Part shown: positions 19,166 through 27,648 of the stretch, one piece after another
Layout of the letters: the number at the start of each line of letters is the position of its first letter
How positions within the stretch are numbered: position 1 is the stretch's first letter
Source: Erwinia piriflorinigrans CFBP 5888
GTDB taxonomy: Bacteria; Pseudomonadota; Gammaproteobacteria; Enterobacterales; Enterobacteriaceae
Direction of reading: 5' to 3'
Length of the DNA: 64,000 bases
NCBI RefSeq assembly: GCF_001050515.1
Contig: NZ_CAHS01000013.1
Coordinates: 248,001-312,000, forward strand
Program-made: the position numbers and the translations under genes
Notes under the pieces: generated by a model
Database searches by the model: none
Told to the model about the DNA's origin: nothing
The model's input: only the letters and a program-made list of their open reading frames with translations

Positions 19166-19548
19166 TGGGGCTGCTGTTTGCGTTAGGCAGCGTAGTGCTG
19201 GTGAGTGCCGCACAGCTGTTACTGAAATGGGCAATGATGCAGCTGCCTAATATCAGTCGGCTGCCGCAGTTTCTTTCTTCCTTAAGTCATCTACCCTTGC
19301 CGACAGCGGCTCTGTTGCTGGGGCTGTTGGCCTATGCACTGTCGATGCTTTGCTGGCTGCTGGCGCTTAAACGTTTACCGCTAAGCCGGGCTTACCCGTT
19401 ACTGAGTCTGAGCTATCTGTTGGTATGGCTGGCTGCGCTTTGGTTGCCGGGCCTGAATGAAGCCTTTCATTGGGGCAAACTAGCGGGAGCAAGTCTGATC
19501 GTTGGCGGGCTGCTGCTGATATGCTGGCCTGCGGCAAAAAGGCGCTAA
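19165..19548 (+). CDS. arnF: Undecaprenyl-phosphate-Ara4N flippase subunit ArnF
   Basis: 127 residues, four helices, partner of ArnE in flipping undecaprenyl-linked Ara4N. The segment LPLSRAYPLLSLSYLLVW matches the SMR-like motif in ArnE. It is the last arn gene. The 45 bases to fetA contain a 7-bp AAAGGCG/CGCCTTT inverted repeat around the arnF stop but no T-run, so read-through into fetAB is likely. Confidence 0.93.
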   Translation: MGLLFALGSVVLVSAAQLLLKWAMMQLPNISRLPQFLSSLSHLPLPTAALLLGLLAYALSMLCWLLALKRLPLSRAYPLLSLSYLLVWLAALWLPGLNEAFHWGKLAGASLIVGGLLLICWPAAKRR

Positions 19549-19593
19549 TATTGCTATTATCTCGCCTTTAAACACCAGGATTAAGCGCAACAA

Positions 19594-20259
19594 ATGAACG
19601 CTCATTTCCCTCTCCTACAGGTCAGAGAGGTCTCTTTTGCCCTACAGGGAAAAACCCTGTTGGCACCTGTCTCGTTGAATCTGAACAAAGGTGAATTTCT
19701 CTGGCTAACCGGGCCTTCCGGGGCGGGAAAAAGCACCTTACTGAAAATCATCGCTTCTTTACTCACCCCTTCGTCGGGTGAAGTGTGCTTAGACGGGCAG
19801 CGTGCGGCCGGGATGAGGGCCGAAGTCTGGCGTCAGCGCGTATCCTATGTCTTTCAGACACCACAGCTTTTTGGCCGCACGGTCTATGACAACCTGGCGT
19901 TTCCCTATGAGATCCGCCAGCATCCTGTCGATCGACAGGGATTATATGCGTGGCTGGAAAAGCTCAACCTGCCCGCCGAGGTGCTCGACAGGCCTGTTGA
20001 CCAGCTTTCAGGCGGTGAAAAACAGCGCGTGGCGCTGCTGCGTAATCTGCAGTTTACGCCGCAGGTTTTGCTGCTGGATGAAATTACCAGTGCGCTAGAC
20101 GAAGTGAATAAACAGGCGGTGCAGCAACTGATTGAGCAGCAATTGCTACTGGGGACAGCGGCTATCTGGATAAGCCACGACGGGCATCAAATCCGCAGTG
20201 GGCATCGCGTACTGACCTTGCCCTCCGTCGCTAACGGGAGTGATGATGGACCAGCATAA
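19594..20259 (+). CDS. fetA: ABC transporter ATP-binding protein, putative iron exporter FetA (YbbL)
   Basis: 221 residues. It carries Walker A GPSGAGKST at 40-48, signature LSGGEKQRV and Walker B LLLDEITSALD; the glutamate after the Walker B aspartate is present. The order FetA-FetB and the closeness of FetB to E. coli YbbM identify the pair, which E. coli work links to iron export and peroxide tolerance. Start ATG 19594 has AGGA 13 bases upstream, rather far. It lies 45 bases after arnF in the same direction with no convincing terminator between, so it may be part of the arn transcript. It overlaps fetB by 14 bases. Confidence 0.88.
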   Translation: MNAHFPLLQVREVSFALQGKTLLAPVSLNLNKGEFLWLTGPSGAGKSTLLKIIASLLTPSSGEVCLDGQRAAGMRAEVWRQRVSYVFQTPQLFGRTVYDNLAFPYEIRQHPVDRQGLYAWLEKLNLPAEVLDRPVDQLSGGEKQRVALLRNLQFTPQVLLLDEITSALDEVNKQAVQQLIEQQLLLGTAAIWISHDGHQIRSGHRVLTLPSVANGSDDGPA

Positions 20260-21004
20260 TATCAGTAATCAGTCTCTGGGAATGGCGCTGGCGCTGGTGC
20301 TGATTGCGCTGCTACTCAGCAATCGAGAGCGACTGGGGTTGGAAAAGGATATTGTCTGGAGTGTGCTGCGAGCAATCGTTCAGCTGGTCATCGTCGGCTA
20401 TGTGCTGAAGTCTGTTTTTGACCTCGATAACCGCTGGCTAACGCTGCTGATGGTGTTGTTTATTTGCGTCAATGCGGCGCTGAATGCCAAAAAGCGCAGC
20501 CAGGCTATCGACAAAGGTTTCCTTATTGCGTTTATCGCTATCACCCTGGGCACGATCCTGACGCTGATTATTCTGCTGTTGACCGGCTCCATTGCCTTTA
20601 TACCGATGCAGGTGATCCCAATTTCAGGAATGATTGCGGGTAACGCCATGGTCGCGGTCGGTTTATGTTTCACTCATCTCAATCAGCGCGTCAGCGACAA
20701 CCGTCAGCGCATTGAAGAGATGCTAAGTCTTGGCGCCAGCACCCGGCGCGCATCAGCGGCGATCGTGCGTGACAGTATTCGTGCCGCGTTGATCCCAACC
20801 GTCGACGCGGCCAAAACCGTTGGGCTGGTGAGTTTACCCGGCATGATGTCCGGGCTTATCTTTGCCGGAATCGACCCGGTTAAAGCTATTAAGTATCAAA
20901 TTATGGTGACTTTTATGTTGCTGGGCACGGCCAGCCTGTCGACTATGATTGCAGGCTATATGGCGATTAAGCGCTTTTTCAACCAGCGGGATCAGCTTCG
21001 ATAG
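20246..21004 (+). CDS. fetB: ABC transporter permease, putative iron exporter FetB (YbbM)
   Basis: 252 residues from ATG 20246; ATG 20243 and GTG 20240 are also possible, but the GGGAG at 20236-20240 is best spaced for 20246. About seven membrane helices are seen. The conserved segments FIPMQVIPISGMIAGNAMVAVGL and GLVSLPGMMSGLIFAGIDPVKAIKYQ are the UPF0014/YbbM signature, matching E. coli closely. FetA and FetB form an inner-membrane exporter implicated in iron homeostasis under oxidative stress. It overlaps fetA. Confidence 0.9.
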   Translation: MDQHNISNQSLGMALALVLIALLLSNRERLGLEKDIVWSVLRAIVQLVIVGYVLKSVFDLDNRWLTLLMVLFICVNAALNAKKRSQAIDKGFLIAFIAITLGTILTLIILLLTGSIAFIPMQVIPISGMIAGNAMVAVGLCFTHLNQRVSDNRQRIEEMLSLGASTRRASAAIVRDSIRAALIPTVDAAKTVGLVSLPGMMSGLIFAGIDPVKAIKYQIMVTFMLLGTASLSTMIAGYMAIKRFFNQRDQLR

Positions 21005-21022
21005 CCTCTTAAAGAGAATGAT

Positions 21023-21038
21023 CCTGCCGGGCGGCAGG
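21023..21038 (+). repeat. Hairpin after fetB
   Basis: CCTGCC-GGGC-GGCAGG, a perfect 6-bp stem just past the fetB stop and without a T-run. It may help end or protect the arn-fet transcript together with the terminator at 21050. Confidence 0.4.
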
Positions 21039-21049
21039 CAAATAAAGGG

Positions 21050-21077
21050 CAAAAAAAACGCCCGTATGAGGGCGTTT
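21050..21077. terminator. Terminator between fetB and the convergent DUF883-like gene
   Basis: AACGCCC and GGGCGTT pair around six bases. Eight As on its left give a T-run for the minus-strand gene. In the plus direction only a short TTT follows, so it is mainly a terminator for the leftward gene. Confidence 0.75.
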
Positions 21078-21097
21078 ATCATCACAGCGTGTTGAGC

Positions 21098-21352
21098 TTA
21101 ACGGCGACCGAGCAGTTTCGCTGCCAGGAAGCCCACGCCTGCGGCGATGGCCAGTGAGACCAGCGGTGCATCCTGAGTTTTATTCTTAACGCAGTCTAGC
21201 GCATCATCCACCGCATATGAGGCTTTTGCCGCATGCTGGCGTACTTTGCCTTTGAATTCATGCTCTGGCGAGTCTACGGCTTTACCCAACTCTTCCTGAC
21301 CTTTGCCGACGGCTTCTTGTGCTTTATCGTTAGCTTTATCAAACAGACTCAT
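21098..21352 (-). CDS. Small membrane-anchored protein, ElaB/YqjD (DUF883)-like
   Basis: 84 residues. A charged, helical N-terminal two thirds (KANDKAQEAVGKGQEELGK) resembles stress proteins of the CsbD and DUF883 types. The C-terminus has one hydrophobic helix ending AAGVGFLAAKLLGRR, the hallmark of ElaB/YqjD-like inner-membrane proteins, some of which bind ribosomes in stationary phase. GGAGG sits just before ATG 21352. It is a single gene with its own terminator. The exact family is uncertain because the N-terminal part is not a clean DUF883 match. Confidence 0.7.
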   Translation of the reverse strand: MSLFDKANDKAQEAVGKGQEELGKAVDSPEHEFKGKVRQHAAKASYAVDDALDCVKNKTQDAPLVSLAIAAGVGFLAAKLLGRR

Positions 21353-21502
21353 TGTGCCTCCTTGGATGGCATGGCTTCTCTAAATCAGAACTATAAGCGT
21401 AGACCACCACAGGGATTCTGCCGCGATATTTTGTGTAAAGATATGAATGGATAGAAGAACTTTGTTGGTTAGAGCGGTTTGTTACAGAGAATTCGGCGGG
21501 AA

Positions 21503-21530
21503 GAAAAAGGGCAGACCTCGCGGTCTGCCC
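21503..21530 (-). terminator. Terminator of the cioAB operon
   Basis: On the minus strand GGGCAGACC and GGTCTGCCC pair around GCGA and are followed by TTTTT, 9 bases past the cioB stop. Confidence 0.88.
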
Positions 21531-21538
21531 AATAACTG

Positions 21539-22546
21539 TCAGTGGTAACCTTCGTCAGGTTTAATTTTTCCACGGAACACGTAGTAGCTCCAGAAGGTGT
21601 ACACCAGGATAACCGGGATGATCAGCAGTCCACCCACCAGCATAAAGCCCTGACTCTGCGGCGGAGATGCGGCATCCCAGATAGTGATGGCCGGTGGAAT
21701 GATATTCGGCCAGATGCTGATGCCCAGACCGGTAAAGCCGAGAAATACCAGCGCCAGCGTCAGCAGGAATGGCGTATAGTGCGCGTGGCGGTTTAGCGCG
21801 CGCCAAAGCCCCCAGGCTGCCGCTAAAACCAGTACCGGCACCGGCATAAACCAGAACAGGTTAGGTCGGCTAAACCAGCGTTGCATAATCTCCGCGTGCG
21901 CCAGCGGCGTCCAGATACTGACGACGGCGATCACCACCAGCAGGGCGATCAGCAGTGGTTTGGTGAGCGCGGTCATTTTGCGGTGCAGCTCATTTTCCGT
22001 TTTCATGATAAGCCAGGTGCTACCCAGCAGGGCATATGCCAGCACCAGGCCCACGCCACAGAACAGGTTAAACGGCGTCAGCCACACCAGCTCCGGGCCG
22101 CTGTAGGTGCGGCCAGTGACTTCCAGGCCGTTAATCACGGATCCTAATACGACGCCCTGGCTGAAGGTGGCAACGAAAGACCCACCGATAAACGCCTTGT
22201 CCCAAAAGGGGCGGTGCTCTTCGGTGGCCTTAAAACGAAACTCAAATGCCACGCCACGGAATATCAGGCCGATCAACATGATCGTCAGCGGGGCGGCCAG
22301 CGCATCAGTGATCACCGCGTAGGCCAGCGGGAAAGCGCCAAACAGCGCGGCACCGCCGAGAATAAGCCAGGTTTCGTTACCGTCCCATACCGGGGCAACG
22401 GTATTCACCATCATATCGCGCTCGATCGGATCTTTATTGAATGGAAAGAGAATACCGATCCCGAGATCGAAGCCATCCATGATGATATACATCAGGGTGG
22501 CGAAGATGATGATAGTAAACCAGATAACTGAGAGATCGATGCCCAC
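21539..22546 (-). CDS. cioB: Cytochrome bd-type quinol oxidase subunit II, CioB type
   Basis: 335 residues, clearly shorter than E. coli CydB (379) and equal to the CioB class. It is the structural subunit of a bd-type oxidase that reduces O2 to water with electrons from ubiquinol. The start DLSVIWFTIIIFATLMYIIMDGFDLG and the stretch VWDGNETWLILGG are typical of CydB/CioB, with about eight membrane helices. It begins one base after the cioA stop and is followed by a terminator. No CydX-like small gene follows. Confidence 0.88.
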   Translation of the reverse strand: MGIDLSVIWFTIIIFATLMYIIMDGFDLGIGILFPFNKDPIERDMMVNTVAPVWDGNETWLILGGAALFGAFPLAYAVITDALAAPLTIMLIGLIFRGVAFEFRFKATEEHRPFWDKAFIGGSFVATFSQGVVLGSVINGLEVTGRTYSGPELVWLTPFNLFCGVGLVLAYALLGSTWLIMKTENELHRKMTALTKPLLIALLVVIAVVSIWTPLAHAEIMQRWFSRPNLFWFMPVPVLVLAAAWGLWRALNRHAHYTPFLLTLALVFLGFTGLGISIWPNIIPPAITIWDAASPPQSQGFMLVGGLLIIPVILVYTFWSYYVFRGKIKPDEGYH

Positions 22547-22547
22547 T

Positions 22548-23972
22548 TTACTTATCCTCCTGCGGCGAATTTAATTTTTCCTGCACCGCAGACAGCGGGC
22601 GTGAAGGGGTATGGGATGTACCGGGACCGCCTTCTGGCGTGTGTCCACCTTCACCTTCCTGCGGGCCTTTTTTGATCAGGTTAGCCAAATAGGTGTAGCC
22701 AATACCGAATACGCTGAAATAGACCACCAGGAATACGATCAGGCTAATAGCCATTTGCAGATTGCTGTGCAGGGATACGGCATCCCGGGTGCGCAACAGG
22801 CCATAAATGACCCACGGCTGACGACCTATCTCGGTAGTTATCCAGCCTGCTACCAGCGCAATCAGGCCCGATGGCCCCATCAGCAGTACGAACCACAGGA
22901 ACGGACGCGAGGTATAAATACGCTGACCACGACGCATCCACAGGCTAAGCACCCCGACCAGGATCATTAACATCCCCAGGGCGACCATAACGCGGAATGA
23001 CCAGAACACCACGGTAGAGTTGGGGCGATCTTCTGGCGGGAAGCTCTTCAGGGCCGGAACCTGTTTATCCAAGCTGTGGGTCAGGATCAGACTGCCCAAA
23101 TAGGGGATCTCCAGCGCATATTTGGTACGCTCTTCCTGCATATCCGGTATCCCGAACAGGATGAGCGGGGTGGCTTCGCCCGGTGGGTTTTCCCAGTGAC
23201 CTTCAATTGCCGCGATTTTCGCTGGCTGATGTTCAAGCGTGTTCAAACCGTGTGCATCACCGACCATTGCCTGAATGGGGGAGACGATCAGTGCCATCCA
23301 TAAAGCCATTGATAGCATTTTGCGTACTGCTGGCGTGTCATTTTTGCGCAGCAGATGCCAGGCAGCAGAAGCACCGACGAAGAAAGCGGTGACCAGGAAT
23401 GCCGCAATGGACATATGGAACAGGCGATACGGGAAGGAAGGATTGAAGACAATCGCCAGCCAGTCAGTCGGTACCACGATGCCATTTTGCAGAGCATAAC
23501 CCTGAGGCGTTTGCATCCAGCTGTTTGAAGCCAGTATCCAGAAAGTGGAAATAATGGTGCCGAGTGCCACCATACAGGTAGCAAAAAAGTGCAGGCCCCG
23601 ACTGACACGGTTCCAGCCGAACAGCATCACGCCGAGGAAGCCAGCCTCAAGGAAGAACGCGGTAAGCACTTCATAGGTCAGCAGCGGTCCGGTAATGCTA
23701 CCGGCAAACTGCGAGAAGCCGGCCCAGTTGGTGCCGAACTGATAGGCCATCACTATCCCTGAAACCACGCCCATGCCGAAGTTGACGGCAAAGATTTTCG
23801 ACCAGAAGTGGTAGAGGTCGCGATATACCTCATTTTTTGATTTCAGCCAAAGACCTTCCAGCACGGCCAGAAAGCTGGCAAGGCCGATAGTGATGGCCGG
23901 GAAGAGAATGTGGAAGGCGACAGTGAAACCGAACTGTATCCTTGCCAGATGAAACGCATCTAATCCGAACAT
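22548..23972 (-). CDS. cioA: Cytochrome bd-type quinol oxidase subunit I, CioA type
   Basis: 474 residues against 522 for E. coli CydA. The difference is largely a short Q-loop, which marks the CioA (cyanide-insensitive) class. It carries the haems and the quinol site. A haem-ligand histidine lies at position 21 (AFHILFP), and GWITTEIGRQPW is the quinol-oxidase signature. Nine or so membrane helices are apparent. GAGGT precedes ATG 23972. The gene pair is transcribed leftward from a long AT-rich region. Cyanide insensitivity is a class property, not shown here. A standard cydABX is presumably elsewhere. Confidence 0.88.
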   Translation of the reverse strand: MFGLDAFHLARIQFGFTVAFHILFPAITIGLASFLAVLEGLWLKSKNEVYRDLYHFWSKIFAVNFGMGVVSGIVMAYQFGTNWAGFSQFAGSITGPLLTYEVLTAFFLEAGFLGVMLFGWNRVSRGLHFFATCMVALGTIISTFWILASNSWMQTPQGYALQNGIVVPTDWLAIVFNPSFPYRLFHMSIAAFLVTAFFVGASAAWHLLRKNDTPAVRKMLSMALWMALIVSPIQAMVGDAHGLNTLEHQPAKIAAIEGHWENPPGEATPLILFGIPDMQEERTKYALEIPYLGSLILTHSLDKQVPALKSFPPEDRPNSTVVFWSFRVMVALGMLMILVGVLSLWMRRGQRIYTSRPFLWFVLLMGPSGLIALVAGWITTEIGRQPWVIYGLLRTRDAVSLHSNLQMAISLIVFLVVYFSVFGIGYTYLANLIKKGPQEGEGGHTPEGGPGTSHTPSRPLSAVQEKLNSPQEDK

Positions 23973-24829
23973 TGCTTACCTCGTTCTAACATAAACTGCC
24001 TTTTATTTTTTTTTACCCACGGTTAACAAGTTTATGACATATTCAGCATAAGCGGTGTTATTAACCAGGGACTTCTCATCGAAGTTCCGATCTTAAAACT
24101 AAAGACGGTCGAGAAGTAGCTACAATAATATTGATCCGAGGTATAACAGTAGCGATTAATACAGGTAATTGTTTCGTTTACAGGTTAAAACAGAGCGCCG
24201 TTGTGTTAATGCGGCTTGACCTGTTGGTGATAAAATGTAACCAGCTTGTTTATTTCAGGTGTTTAAATCCCATATTGCCTCATCAATCAAACTCTTTTCA
24301 CCGTGAGCTGGAGTGATGATTTTTAAGTAATTCCCGTCATGGTTATTTTTTTTCTTGGGTGGTCAGTTATTAAAATCGAATGCTAACGCCAGAATGATAT
24401 ATTCACCCTGCGATTTATACTGTTTTATGGCAACCGTGTTGCCCGGTTGTTATTTTTTTGACGGTAAAACATCTCCTTTTTATTTTCGCCTCTCTTCCTC
24501 TGTTTAAAATTCTTCGATGCACAGGGGGCTAAGAATTGGCCCTGAAATGTTAAGGATGTAATAAACGAAAATGTGTAATTTGAATTATTTTGTTACAAAT
24601 TAATCGAGAGTATTTGAGTTTTATCTGTTGGAAATCAAAAATTGTGACGTTGCATTATTTTTTATGCGGGTACTGGCGGCCGACGTCATCAGTGGTTCGC
24701 GATGATGGGCGTTGCTGGTGTTTGGCGGTTACGCATTGATGTTTAGGGAATATGTTACATGTTGATGGAGAATTGAGGGCATATTGGCTCTGTTTTTACG
24801 CAGAGATATTGCTAAGTTCGGCCGATGCT
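23973..24829. other. Long AT-rich intergenic region between cioA and an orphan gene
   Basis: Over 850 bases without a convincing gene; the longest open frame (about 60 codons at 24131) has no ribosome site and unlikely composition. The region is AT-rich with many T-runs and must contain the cioA promoter. No clear -35/-10, FNR or ArcA site could be picked by eye. It could hold a small RNA or the remains of a lost gene, but nothing in the sequence proves either. Confidence 0.5.
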
Positions 24830-24855
24830 ATGTATATTATCCCATTGATATACAT
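24830..24855. promoter_or_regulatory. Inverted repeat upstream of the orphan gene, site 1
   Basis: ATGTATAT and ATATACAT are perfect inverted halves with a 10-base spacer, 66 bases upstream of the start at 24921. The geometry suits a dimeric DNA-binding protein or an mRNA hairpin. Confidence 0.45.
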
Positions 24856-24861
24856 GTGTTT

Positions 24862-24891
24862 TTTGACTAAAGTCAAATTTTCGTTTAGTTA
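24862..24891 (+). promoter_or_regulatory. Palindrome overlapping a -35 of the orphan gene, site 2
   Basis: TTTGACT-AA-AGTCAAA is a perfect 7-bp palindrome at 24862-24877. The same bases provide TTGACT as a -35, with TAGTTA 17 bases further as a poor -10. A repressor bound here would block polymerase. The promoter call is tentative. Confidence 0.4.
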
Positions 24892-24920
24892 AAAATCGCC
24901 CCTCCAGGATAAAAAGCAGT

Positions 24921-26012
24921 ATGGAAAGTGACCACAGCACCATCGCTCCTGTCCCATTACTGGATTTAACCGCCGTTCCAGGCGATATGCTGCTGCTCGG
25001 AAAACGGCTGGCAGATACAAAATATCAGATCGATCTGCTGGGAAAAAAGGGCTGGGGGGAACTGACGGGCAACCTGCACGGCCTGGAGGCCAGCGGTGAG
25101 TGGAATGGCCCGGACGATGCGTTGACCTTCTTTAGCAAAATTTTTCCCTTTGTTTCTCTTCCCTCTGACACTGCGCCTGTAGGTATCTGGCGGGTGCCTG
25201 TTGAGCGAGTCATTGGTCGCAGCTGGCGCTGGTGGCCCGAACACCTCTCTGCCAGTAGCGAAGAGAAATTGCGTGAGTATCTCGCCGCAGGCAATGCTGC
25301 CGACGGCACCTGTTATTATTTTATTTCTGCGCTTGGGCTGCTGCTGGCGGCACAGGGACAAAGCCGGGTAAATTACTGCCGACAGCGTGATATCCCCTTT
25401 ATCACTGCCAGAGTGACAGAACTGCCTTATCCGCCGGCTGACCGTTTTAAGCTTTACCATGTCTCTAAAGGTGCTACACGACAAAGTTGGGTGGTGTTGA
25501 ACGATCGTTATCTACAGGCGGTTCAATGGCCGCGCATCACGTTGCCCGCACTTGCCCGTTATGGAGTTCACAGCACCAGCTGGCCACTCATCTTTCCGGC
25601 AACTGACCTCATCTTTGCCGAGCTGCATAACCCGCAGCCTGTGCAGGAATTTATTGCGCCCTGCATCGATCTACATGTGCTTCAGCAGAAGATTGCAGCC
25701 GAACAGCAGGCAGCCAGGTTAACAGCGCAGCCAAAAAAAATGGCAATCGGTGATATGGATATCGTTAACCTTGGTGCGGTGAGCTTCACATTGATGTTCT
25801 TTTTTCTACTTTCACTGGTGGCTGCCGGGATGACGGTGGGAGAAGGCTGGGTAGGGTTGATCAGTCTGCTGATTTGTGCAATGTCAGGCAGTCTGCTGCT
25901 GATGCTGGTCGCCCCAATTTTTCGCGTAGCAAAGCATCCAGCGAGCCGGGACGCACAGCCTGTACATGAACCCTCACCGGAATCGGCGAAGCCACCGACA
26001 GACATCGCGTAG
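24921..26012 (+). CDS. Unrecognised protein with two C-terminal membrane helices
   Basis: 363 residues from ATG 24921, with AGGA 11 bases upstream. The first 270 residues look soluble, rich in tryptophan and aromatic residues (GRSWRWWPEHLS), with no motif I can name. Two hydrophobic helices follow at about 283-305 and 310-330, then a polar, proline-rich tail of about 30 residues. With no signal peptide, the N-terminal domain is probably cytoplasmic and tail-anchored, with the last tail also inside. The gene stands alone between a 950-base AT-rich region with two palindromes and a REP-like hairpin. I do not recognise the family. Confidence 0.6.
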   Translation: MESDHSTIAPVPLLDLTAVPGDMLLLGKRLADTKYQIDLLGKKGWGELTGNLHGLEASGEWNGPDDALTFFSKIFPFVSLPSDTAPVGIWRVPVERVIGRSWRWWPEHLSASSEEKLREYLAAGNAADGTCYYFISALGLLLAAQGQSRVNYCRQRDIPFITARVTELPYPPADRFKLYHVSKGATRQSWVVLNDRYLQAVQWPRITLPALARYGVHSTSWPLIFPATDLIFAELHNPQPVQEFIAPCIDLHVLQQKIAAEQQAARLTAQPKKMAIGDMDIVNLGAVSFTLMFFFLLSLVAAGMTVGEGWVGLISLLICAMSGSLLLMLVAPIFRVAKHPASRDAQPVHEPSPESAKPPTDIA

Positions 26013-26120
26013 CAGACGGATAGTTGATGGACGTTTTCTCGTCAGAATAACGCGTTACTCTTGGTTCGATTCAGTTGATTGGTGGTGACATCGGTGAAGA
26101 GGGGCCAGGTTGAACGGCTT

Positions 26121-26144
26121 GCCGGGCAGGGGATAACGCCCGGC
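26121..26144. repeat. REP-like hairpin between convergent genes
   Basis: GCCGGGC and GCCCGGC form a perfect 7-bp stem around 10 bases, in the 154-base space between two convergent genes. The layout and GC-rich arms resemble enterobacterial REP units, which sit at 3' ends. There is no T-run. Confidence 0.45.
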
Positions 26145-26166
26145 ATCACTCATTGCAATCTCATTC

Positions 26167-26412
26167 TCAATGCGATCGCGTAAACCCTGCATCGATCATT
26201 TTTTCTCGTATCGCGCTGGCGATAAGACGATTACCGCCTGTCACCGGAAAAATGACGTTATTAATAACGTCATCCAGATCATCTTCACTGAATTCCAGGC
26301 GCGTCAATTGAGTTCCTCCTTCATCATTAATGGCAATCGATCCCTGGATATGGTCGCCAGCGTTATCCGCTTTGATACAGTAACGACCCATACTGGTGTT
26401 GATAGTGTTCAT
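26167..26412 (-). CDS. Small protein of unknown function, 81 residues
   Basis: The start ATG 26412 has AGGA seven bases upstream; the frame continues upstream for 21 codons but with no ribosome site. The protein is soluble and acidic, with segments SMGRYCIKADNAGDHIQGSI and RLEFSEDDLDDVINNVIFPV, and a likely helical C-terminus. No membrane segment or metal motif is seen. It lies between the orphan membrane protein (convergent) and ygbI (same strand, upstream). I do not recognise it. Confidence 0.5.
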   Translation of the reverse strand: MNTINTSMGRYCIKADNAGDHIQGSIAINDEGGTQLTRLEFSEDDLDDVINNVIFPVTGGNRLIASAIREKMIDAGFTRSH

Positions 26413-26575
26413 AGGATGTCCTGATAACGTTTCCGTCAAAATCGTAAAAGACAGCAAGTGGAATCCATAACCCATCCGAGCTACTTAGCTCACACTTCTC
26501 TCATTATGCGCGGTAGAAAAAGAGAGAATTTTGACCGCTGTCGCATAAATATTTTTATTGTGCAGACAGGGTAAA

Positions 26576-27337
26576 TTACCCGGCAAACGTTACCTCAAAT
26601 TTATGACTTTTTAACTCCTGCCGTGCGTTATCAGTCAACTGTGCATCGGTGATGATATTTTCAAAATTCCCCAACGGCAGAGCGAGGAATGTGGCTAACT
26701 TATTATATTTTGAACTATCGGCCAGCAGCACGCGTTTGCTGCTGATATCACTCACCGTGCGCTTGATGGCAATTTTATCTTCATCCGGTGTAAATATCCC
26801 CCGCGTACCCCAGCAAGAAGCGGAGATAAACGCAATATCCAGGGACAGCCCGCGTAAAGTCTGAGCCGCCGCCTCCCCAATGCAGGAACGATTGTCCCGA
26901 CATACCTTTCCCCCGGTATGGATCATTTGACACTGGCTATGATCAATCAGGAAATTGGCAATAACAAAATCATTGGTGACGATCAGCAGGTCGTCACGCA
27001 TTCCCAGCTCACGAGCCAGCGCCAGAGTGGTGGTGCCGGCATCAAGGTAAATACAGCTATTGAGCGGGATATTGCGCGCGGCGGCAGTACCAATGGCCTG
27101 TTTTTCAAGGCTACACATACCGGTTTTGTCCTGATGTGATGGCTCGCTGGAGAGCCGCTCGGTCGATCGCACTCCACCGGAAACTAGCTGAACCATCCCC
27201 TGTTCTTCCAGCTTTTGCAGATCGCGGCGGATCGTCATGTGGGATACGGCCAGCCGATCGGACAATTCGGCAATACTTACCACGCCACGAAGCTGCACCA
27301 GCGAGACTATTTGTTGATGACGTTCAACCGGGATCAT
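26576..27337 (-). CDS. ygbI: DeoR-family transcriptional regulator of the tetronate cluster
   Basis: 253 residues, typical DeoR length. Residues 1-57 form the DeoR winged helix-turn-helix (VSIAELSDRLAVSHMTIRRDLQKLEEQGMV split by the turn). The rest is the sugar-phosphate-sensing DeoRC domain, with LDAGTTTLALARELG and ADSSKYNK, where phosphosugar effectors bind in the family. It is transcribed away from ltnD-otnK-otnC-otnI-ygbN, in the same layout as E. coli ygbI-ygbJKLMN, so it most likely represses that operon and responds to one of its phosphorylated intermediates. Confidence 0.88.
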   Translation of the reverse strand: MIPVERHQQIVSLVQLRGVVSIAELSDRLAVSHMTIRRDLQKLEEQGMVQLVSGGVRSTERLSSEPSHQDKTGMCSLEKQAIGTAAARNIPLNSCIYLDAGTTTLALARELGMRDDLLIVTNDFVIANFLIDHSQCQMIHTGGKVCRDNRSCIGEAAAQTLRGLSLDIAFISASCWGTRGIFTPDEDKIAIKRTVSDISSKRVLLADSSKYNKLATFLALPLGNFENIITDAQLTDNARQELKSHKFEVTFAG

Positions 27338-27519
27338 GACTACTCCTGAAAATTCAGCAGGGAAACTGAGTCAAAGTGTAAAGAGCCATCCTGCGCAGTG
27401 CATCACAATTTTTAGCTAATTGTCGCGTGTCAGCGTAGGAAAAAGGATGTGTTGCCGTCAGGTATATGTTCTATCCCTCTGAATTACCGCAGAAAAAATT
27501 CTGATTGTGCCAAATTTAG

Positions 27520-27625
27520 TATTGTTATTTATTGTGAAAAATATCGTTGTTTGTTCATTGTTGTGATTACTGTCACTAAAAACAGCGTACCACGCCGTTA
27601 TAGTTAACAATAATAAACAAATAAT
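27520..27625. promoter_or_regulatory. TTGTT-rich repeats in the ygbI/ltnD divergent region
   Basis: The 310-base gap between ygbI and ltnD contains near-inverted AT-rich segments: TTGTTATTTATTGT near 27524, and AACAATAATAAACAA near 27606. They have the size and spacing of DeoR-type operators flanking a promoter. The assignment is by position only. Confidence 0.35.
27562..27577 (+). promoter_or_regulatory. Candidate CRP site upstream of ltnD
   Basis: TGTGA-TTACTG-TCACT differs from the CRP consensus at one base and is centred about 80 bases before ltnD. Catabolite control would suit a sugar-acid degradation operon. Confidence 0.5.
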
Positions 27626-27648
27626 CACTAGAGTTAACATGGAGGCGT

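Noticed and set aside
24131..24316. 61-codon open frame in the cioA upstream region
   Set aside because: No ribosome site, unlikely composition, and no neighbour context.
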